From Desulfobacterales bacterium (GTDB taxonomy: Bacteria; Desulfobacterota; Desulfobacteria; Desulfobacterales; Desulfobacteraceae), in assembly GCA_022361535.1 (NCBI GenBank), contig JAKSAU010000769.1:1-11079 (forward strand): a stretch of 11,079 bases of DNA, written 5' to 3'. Below, piece after piece: positions 7,217-11,079 of this stretch. Position 1 is the stretch's first letter. Each line of letters begins with the position of its first letter. The notes below the pieces were generated by a model. That model was not told the origin of the DNA, ran no database searches, and saw only the letters and a list, made by a program, of their open reading frames with translations. The position numbers were made by a program, and so were the translations under genes.

Positions 7217-7980
7217 AATAGATCTTCTCCCTTTGGTGCAGACCATTTTGTTTTCATCTGTTCGCCCAGGGATTCCAGGATGCCCTGATAAACCGAAATC
7301 ACAATTCCGATCATAAACAAGGCAACCAGAATGCCTGATAAATCACTCTGATAAAGTGCAATACGTATACTATAACCAATGCCGGCGTCTGCTGCAATAA
7401 ACTCAGCAACAATAGTTCCTGCCATTGCCAGGGTGGCAGAGCCTGCAATCACAGTGGTCAGTTTGCTTAGATTCTCAAAGGCCCTGATCTTGACCTCCAG
7501 CTGCCAGCGCATCCGACCAGTTGCAATATAAAAATGCTCGATATCTTTTATAGGTGCAGCCATAATCCCCAAAACCGATAAAAGCAGGGGAAAATAACAT
7601 ATCATGGAGGCGATAAGGAGTCTTGATAAGAACCCGTCGCCCAAAAGTATAAAAATAATAGGAGCTAACGCCACAATCGGGTATGCCTGGACATTATAGG
7701 CCATGACTTTGATAAAAGACCCCACCCAAGTGGATTTCCGCCCAAGGATTCCTACAGAAAATGCCATTACAATGGAAATCATCTGTCCAAGCACTGTAAC
7801 AGACAGGGTGTTCATCACATCCATGAAATATTCGGCCAATACTCGGCCAGCAGTTTCTAAAACCAGTTCCAACCCGGGGATGACGTAATCAGACAATCCT
7901 GTTGTATATTTAATAATCAACAGCCCAATAAAGCCAAGGGTGTAGACAATAAGGAATTGATAAATACGTCTAAACAGCAT
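7213..7980 (-). CDS. ABC transporter permease (SsuC/ThiX-like, BPD_transp_1)
   Basis: A 255-residue inner-membrane protein with about six hydrophobic segments (roughly 9-25, 57-78, 97-114, 118-141, 178-197 and 214-235). The cytoplasmic EAA loop that docks on the ATPase is visible around residues 148-165 (FYIATGRMRWQLEVKIRA, with the conserved Gly at 155). The ATG at 7980 has GGAG 8 nt upstream and lies inside the end of the ATPase gene (11-bp overlap). The stop overlaps the next start as ATGA. Both overlaps imply translational coupling. It belongs to the nitrate/sulfonate/taurine-type importer family, as a single permease presumably forming a homodimer. Confidence 0.93.
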   Translation of the reverse strand: MLFRRIYQFLIVYTLGFIGLLIIKYTTGLSDYVIPGLELVLETAGRVLAEYFMDVMNTLSVTVLGQMISIVMAFSVGILGRKSTWVGSFIKVMAYNVQAYPIVALAPIIFILLGDGFLSRLLIASMICYFPLLLSVLGIMAAPIKDIEHFYIATGRMRWQLEVKIRAFENLSKLTTVIAGSATLAMAGTIVAEFIAADAGIGYSIRIALYQSDLSGILVALFMIGIVISVYQGILESLGEQMKTKWSAPKGEDLL

Positions 7981-8665
7981 TCATTATCTCCAGCATTGAT
8001 CTGTCAATTTCCTCTTGGTTGGGCTTGTAGCCAGGTCCATAATCCCGTCCGCCCACAACCAGACCGCCTTTTCCTCTCCCCGGATGGCCGAGTACCAGGA
8101 TATCTTTGCAAAATCGGGCGACCTCCAGCAAATTGTGGGAAATATATAAAAACAGTTTATCCGGAAATATCTCTTTGATAGCCAAAATGATTGTTTCCCT
8201 AAGTGCTTCATCCACATTGGCAAGGCTCTCGTCCAGGATAAGCAGGTCAAAATCCTGGATCAGGTACCGGATAAGATTCATTCTGTTTTGCTGCCCCATG
8301 GACAATTGGGAAAACCTGGAACCTAGAAGGGTGTCCACTTTGAAAATGTTTATCAATTCAGTCTTTAGTCCCTCTTTTTCTGACGGACAAACCTTATCCA
8401 GATGGCTGCCGGTACTTGACCAGCCAGGCAACCGTTCCTGGTTATAGGAGTAGAGAATGGTTGAGATACCATCGTATGTAATTGCATTCTCCCCCCCATG
8501 GGTACCGTTACCGGCCAAAATCCTGGCAAAGGAGGTTTTGCCCACGCCTGAAGGCCCGAAAACAGCATTGAAACCAGGTGCAGCCATTGAAAAATGTAAA
8601 TCATCCAAAACCGGCCTATCTGCTCCCGGGTAAGTAAATGTCAGCCCTCTGCACTCAAAACGCAT
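7970..8665 (-). CDS. ABC transporter ATP-binding protein of the NMT1/THI5-type importer
   Basis: A 231-residue ATPase. I choose the ATG at 8665, which has GTGGAG 6 nt upstream; a longer reading from a GTG at 8677 would place the start inside that site. Motifs in order: Walker A GPSGVGKT (37-44), Q-loop Gln75 (SYNQERLPGW), ABC signature LSMGQ (121-125), Walker B LLILDE (141-146), D-loop NVDE (150-153) and switch His177 (YISHN). All catalytic residues are present. The signature departs from LSGGQ by a Met in the third position. The protein is cytoplasmic and drives the permease encoded just downstream, with which it overlaps by 11 bp. Lengths of 230-260 residues are normal for SsuB/ThiZ-like ATPases. 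Confidence 0.93.
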   Translation of the reverse strand: MRFECRGLTFTYPGADRPVLDDLHFSMAAPGFNAVFGPSGVGKTSFARILAGNGTHGGENAITYDGISTILYSYNQERLPGWSSTGSHLDKVCPSEKEGLKTELINIFKVDTLLGSRFSQLSMGQQNRMNLIRYLIQDFDLLILDESLANVDEALRETIILAIKEIFPDKLFLYISHNLLEVARFCKDILVLGHPGRGKGGLVVGGRDYGPGYKPNQEEIDRSMLEIMNAV

Positions 8666-8729
8666 GTCAATCTCCACTGGAAGGTCTCTTACTGGTTAAC
8701 CCATACCGACTCTGGCCTTAAAAATCAAC

Positions 8730-8759
8730 TTTAAAGGACCAAATGGCGCGGTTATTCAA
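8730..8759 (-). promoter_or_regulatory. Weak candidate promoter of the ABC-hydrolase operon
   Basis: In the 245-nt gap upstream of the ATPase gene, the minus strand carries TTGAAT (8754-8759), 18 bp, then TTTAAA (8730-8735). This would give a leader of about 60 nt. An 8-bp palindrome GGTTAACC (8694-8701) lies in that leader and could be an operator. No conserved thiamine pyrophosphate riboswitch elements (CUGAGA and the ACCUGAUCUGG block) were seen. No clear terminator for the 4Fe-4S gene was found in the gap, so readthrough is also possible. Confidence 0.28.
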
Positions 8760-8910
8760 CAGTCACAAACCAAACATCCATATGATTTGCGTTCCATTCT
8801 ACCCAAACTCTCTAAATAGACTGACATTTGTCTCTGGTTTTCTGTGAGTAGTTCACACGTAATGAGCAAGCCAAGTTTTCGCCTCCACTAACTACTGGTT
8901 CCTAATAAGA

Positions 8911-10194
8911 CTATAATTGGGGAAAACATCCGATCAGAAACTCAAGATACCTTGATTTCACCTGCTCCCTGGCCATGAATTGTTTGACTGGGGGCAATTC
9001 AAGTATTACACCCAAAACGGCAGCCATAGCGCGGTGGCTTAACAAAACTTGATTGTCAAAAATCAAATGTTGGAGCTTGCCACGTTCTATGGCCATGACA
9101 ACAGCTTTATGGGTACCATCCCGTGGTGTGATAACCCGCTGGTCAAGGGCATTCAATTCTATACTCTTCTCGGGGCAGGCCCTTACGCAAAGGCCGCATC
9201 CAAGACAGATATTGGAATTTAAACTGGCTTTTTTCTTTTTGATTTTTTTGGGGTCATTGGCAGAAACCAGGGTCATAGCTTCGACCGGACAGATAGTGGC
9301 GCACTTTCCACAACCTGTGCAAGTAAACTCGTTTATTTCAGGGATGAAATTCGATGTATGCACAGGATGCATACTACCAAACCTTCTGGCGGCGATCATG
9401 GCCTCACAGCAACATCCACAGCAATTGCAAATAAAGTTAACCCGTTCTCTGACATTTTCCCCAAATTGCACCAAGTTGGACTCATAAGCCTGATCCAAAA
9501 GAGCCATCCCCTCATTCACATCTACCTGCCTTGCATGGCCATACTTGATTAGGGATCTTGCAGAAGTGTTAAATGTCATGCAGATCTGCATGGGGGCATT
9601 ACAGTGTTTTCCAACATGGAACATTTTATGGCGGCAATAGCAGGTTGAAATCCCCATGTGTGATGCAGTCTTTATCACCCGGGAAGCACGTTCATAGTCC
9701 AATACATGAACGGCATTGTCATTGGAAAGGACCGGTTCATGGACAAAGACCCTGCCAAGTTGGGTGTCGCCTATTGTAAAAAGCTCTTTTATAAAATCTT
9801 CTTCCACATTCAGATATTGGTAAAAGAGTTCGCTTAAAACCTTTTGGTCTACATCATGCCGAACGCGCATCATTGAGAACTCGAAAAACCCAGCCATGGG
9901 TGGGGGTAGAACATACCGGGTTGTCCCTTCATCATCAATATCCAGTAGAATGGCTCTTGATGCGAGGTTGTCCAGAATCTGCCTGGCTCGGGACAACTTC
10001 ATATTCCATATTGTTGATGCGTCTTCTGCGGTGAATGGTTTTATGGGAAGGTCAGCGACAAGATCTGCCTCTTTTTCAGAAAAGAGCATTTTAAGGATTT
10101 TATGCAGAAGATCAGACGGTGGTGCACCTTGAGGGAACCGGTTCAGCCGGTCCACAAGACGTGCATATCCTTGTTTGTTTACCAGATGGGCCAT
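8911..10194 (-). CDS. 4Fe-4S dicluster protein with additional cysteine clusters
   Basis: A 427-residue protein. I choose the ATG at 10194, with GGGGGTGAT about 4-6 nt upstream; a GTG at 10203 would sit inside that site. Residues 290-345 form a ferredoxin domain with two classical motifs: C292-x2-C295-x2-C298-x3-C302-Pro and C330-x2-C333-x2-C336-x3-C340-Pro, enough for two [4Fe-4S] clusters. Before it are two more cysteine groups: C185, C187, C198, C205 (STCYCRHK and HCNAPMQIC) and six cysteines in CNCCGCCC at 256-263. These may hold further clusters or metals. The first 100 residues are helical and include TAEDASTIWNMKLSRARQIL, which resembles a winged-helix segment. No signal peptide or transmembrane helix is present, so it is a soluble cytoplasmic electron carrier or redox sensor. 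Related proteins in anaerobes are generally unassigned. Confidence 0.85.
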   Translation of the reverse strand: MAHLVNKQGYARLVDRLNRFPQGAPPSDLLHKILKMLFSEKEADLVADLPIKPFTAEDASTIWNMKLSRARQILDNLASRAILLDIDDEGTTRYVLPPPMAGFFEFSMMRVRHDVDQKVLSELFYQYLNVEEDFIKELFTIGDTQLGRVFVHEPVLSNDNAVHVLDYERASRVIKTASHMGISTCYCRHKMFHVGKHCNAPMQICMTFNTSARSLIKYGHARQVDVNEGMALLDQAYESNLVQFGENVRERVNFICNCCGCCCEAMIAARRFGSMHPVHTSNFIPEINEFTCTGCGKCATICPVEAMTLVSANDPKKIKKKKASLNSNICLGCGLCVRACPEKSIELNALDQRVITPRDGTHKAVVMAIERGKLQHLIFDNQVLLSHRAMAAVLGVILELPPVKQFMAREQVKSRYLEFLIGCFPQL

Positions 10195-10248
10195 AACTAT
10201 CACCCCCGGGCAGTCTAACTCTTATGTTTCAGGATCACCTATATATTC

Positions 10249-10278
10249 TTTATACGCCCGGTTATCAGGGCAAGGCAA
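10249..10278 (-). promoter_or_regulatory. Candidate promoter of the 4Fe-4S protein gene
   Basis: Minus-strand TTGCCT (10273-10278), 18 bp, TATAAA (10249-10254). It predicts a transcript start near 10242 and a leader of about 48 nt before the ATG at 10194. The spacer contains the short inverted pair GCCC/GGGC (around 10256-10271), which could serve as an operator. This separates the gene from the M23 peptidase gene 129 nt upstream. Sequence inference only. Confidence 0.42.
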
Positions 10279-10323
10279 GGAAAAAGACCCAAACTAACTA
10301 CGCCCTTTTTATCAATATACTAT

Positions 10324-10986
10324 CTATCGCTTAAACATCAGCACGGGAGACGGGCATATCTTATCCATGTCAGCAATATCCTTTGCTGAACAATATCCTT
10401 TTGACACCCAGCCCTCATCCACCCCTTTCTGGGTAATGATCTGCAAGTGGGTATGGTAAAACCAATTTCCATTTTCATGAAAATCTCCGAGCCTCGCAAA
10501 AACGTCTCCAGCCTTGAACTCCCTTCCCTGTTCAGGCAGTTCGTCTTTTTTAAGGTGGCCGTACAGACTATAAAACGTCTCATAATGAGGGCTTTCATGG
10601 CGAAGCAGGACATTGCCCCCGTAATTGCCGTCCCCGGCTTCATAGCTGCTTTCGTGGACAACTGCATCCAAGGGTGCATATAATTTCGTTCCAAGGGGTG
10701 CAATAATATCCAGACCCAGATGAAAAAAGCGCTCTTCCTCTTTCATCTGGGGATATTCGGACAGGACTGTTCTACGGTCTTCCAGGTATCCGGCCAGCCC
10801 CCAGGAAAACCGGCCCTTCATTTCATTGTCCAGCCAAATCTGAAAGGCCTTCTGGTCCAAGACATTCACCTGGTCAAATACAGGGGAACCCACAGAAAGA
10901 TCCAGTATAAAAGGATCGCCTTTAAGGCCTTTAAATACAGGGTTGATCTCAATATGCTCACTGAATGCCATATACGGAAACTTCAT
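10324..10986 (-). CDS. M23 family (LytM-fold) metallopeptidase without signal peptide
   Basis: A 220-residue protein; the ATG at 10986 has GAGGT about 4 nt upstream. The LytM zinc site is complete: H89 and D93 in HLGLD (HxxxD), H144 in LYGHL, and H178-x-H180 in FYHTHLQI. Known members of the fold cut peptide bridges of peptidoglycan or proteins. The N-terminus (MKFPYMAFSE) has no signal peptide or membrane anchor, which is unusual for a wall hydrolase. The family also includes cytoplasmic M23 proteins found with aminotransferases or amidohydrolases. Residues 1-80 form a non-catalytic leader domain I do not recognise. The preceding gene ends 7 nt upstream, so the two are very likely one operon, with the ribosome binding site overlapping the stop of that gene. 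Confidence 0.88.
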   Translation of the reverse strand: MKFPYMAFSEHIEINPVFKGLKGDPFILDLSVGSPVFDQVNVLDQKAFQIWLDNEMKGRFSWGLAGYLEDRRTVLSEYPQMKEEERFFHLGLDIIAPLGTKLYAPLDAVVHESSYEAGDGNYGGNVLLRHESPHYETFYSLYGHLKKDELPEQGREFKAGDVFARLGDFHENGNWFYHTHLQIITQKGVDEGWVSKGYCSAKDIADMDKICPSPVLMFKR

Positions 10987-10993
10987 TTTGACC

Positions 10994-11079
10994 TCATTTA
11001 TTTTGATAAACGATCTCGCCGTTAAAGACGGTCATACTCACTTGTACATCCGGGATATCGTCCAGGTTTATATCAAATA
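10994..11079 (-). CDS. C-terminal end of a probable amidohydrolase (partial)
   Basis: Only the last 27 codons and the TGA stop (10994-10996) are in the window. The translated tail ends DIPDVQVSMTVFNGEIVYQNK. The pattern of a short acidic turn, then VxMTxxxGEIVY, is the usual last strand of amidohydrolases of the imidazolonepropionase/YtcJ kind, where the final beta-sandwich strands return after the TIM barrel. Such enzymes hydrolyse C-N bonds with a metal centre. The identification rests on about 20 residues and is tentative. It stops 7 nt before the M23 gene start and probably heads that transcript. Confidence 0.55.
   Translation of the reverse strand, partial: FDINLDDIPDVQVSMTVFNGEIVYQNK

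Noticed and set aside
7217..7246. Ten-residue N-terminal extension of the substrate-binding protein
   Set aside because: The ATG at 7216 has a better ribosome binding site, couples to the permease stop as ATGA, and puts the signal peptide at the N-terminus.
8843..8857. CRP/HcpR-like site TGTGA-N5-TCACA upstream of the ABC operon
   Set aside because: The half-sites are perfect but the spacer is 5, not the required 6, and the site lies about 180 nt from the start codon.

Overview
The window reads as part of an anaerobic, probably deltaproteobacterial (Desulfobacteraceae-like) chromosome. This is inferred from the moderate base composition, the strong Shine-Dalgarno sites, a cysteine-rich 4Fe-4S protein and the protein families present. 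No rRNA, tRNA, insertion sequence, phage gene or CRISPR array was seen. Ten protein genes are supported, two of them cut by the window edges. Four annotated starts were fixed using ribosome binding sites or gene overlaps.

Left part (1-2570, minus strand): the N-terminal 639 residues of a periplasmic bacterial alpha-2-macroglobulin, preceded by a good sigma-70-like promoter. Next comes a gap holding a 20-bp interrupted inverted repeat around a short A/T hairpin, then a small VOC/glyoxalase-fold gene.

Middle (2570-5337, plus strand): a 319-bp intergenic region with a perfect TATAAT box, then a NorM-type MATE efflux pump, then an Ada-like AraC-HTH/O6-alkylguanine-DNA methyltransferase fusion that lacks the N-terminal Ada sensor domain. 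The pair looks like a small export and alkylation-repair unit. It converges on the next operon across a spacer with two terminator-like hairpins.

Right-centre (5338-8665, minus strand): a tightly packed operon of ABC ATPase, permease, NMT1/THI5-like substrate-binding protein and a metallo-beta-lactamase-fold hydrolase. The genes overlap by 11 and 4 bp, with a 22-bp gap before the hydrolase. This is the layout of an uptake system for a thiamine-precursor-like or other small organic compound, with a hydrolase added at the end. I could not find a TPP riboswitch upstream.

Right end (8911-11079, minus strand): a 427-residue protein with two classical 4Fe-4S motifs and ten further clustered cysteines, behind its own promoter. 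Upstream of it are an M23 (LytM-fold) peptidase gene without a signal peptide and the last 27 codons of what looks like an amidohydrolase. I see no clear evidence of a wholly new system. The best leads are the ABC-plus-hydrolase operon, the cysteine-dense protein, the cytoplasmic-looking M23 protein next to an amidohydrolase, and the inverted repeat.
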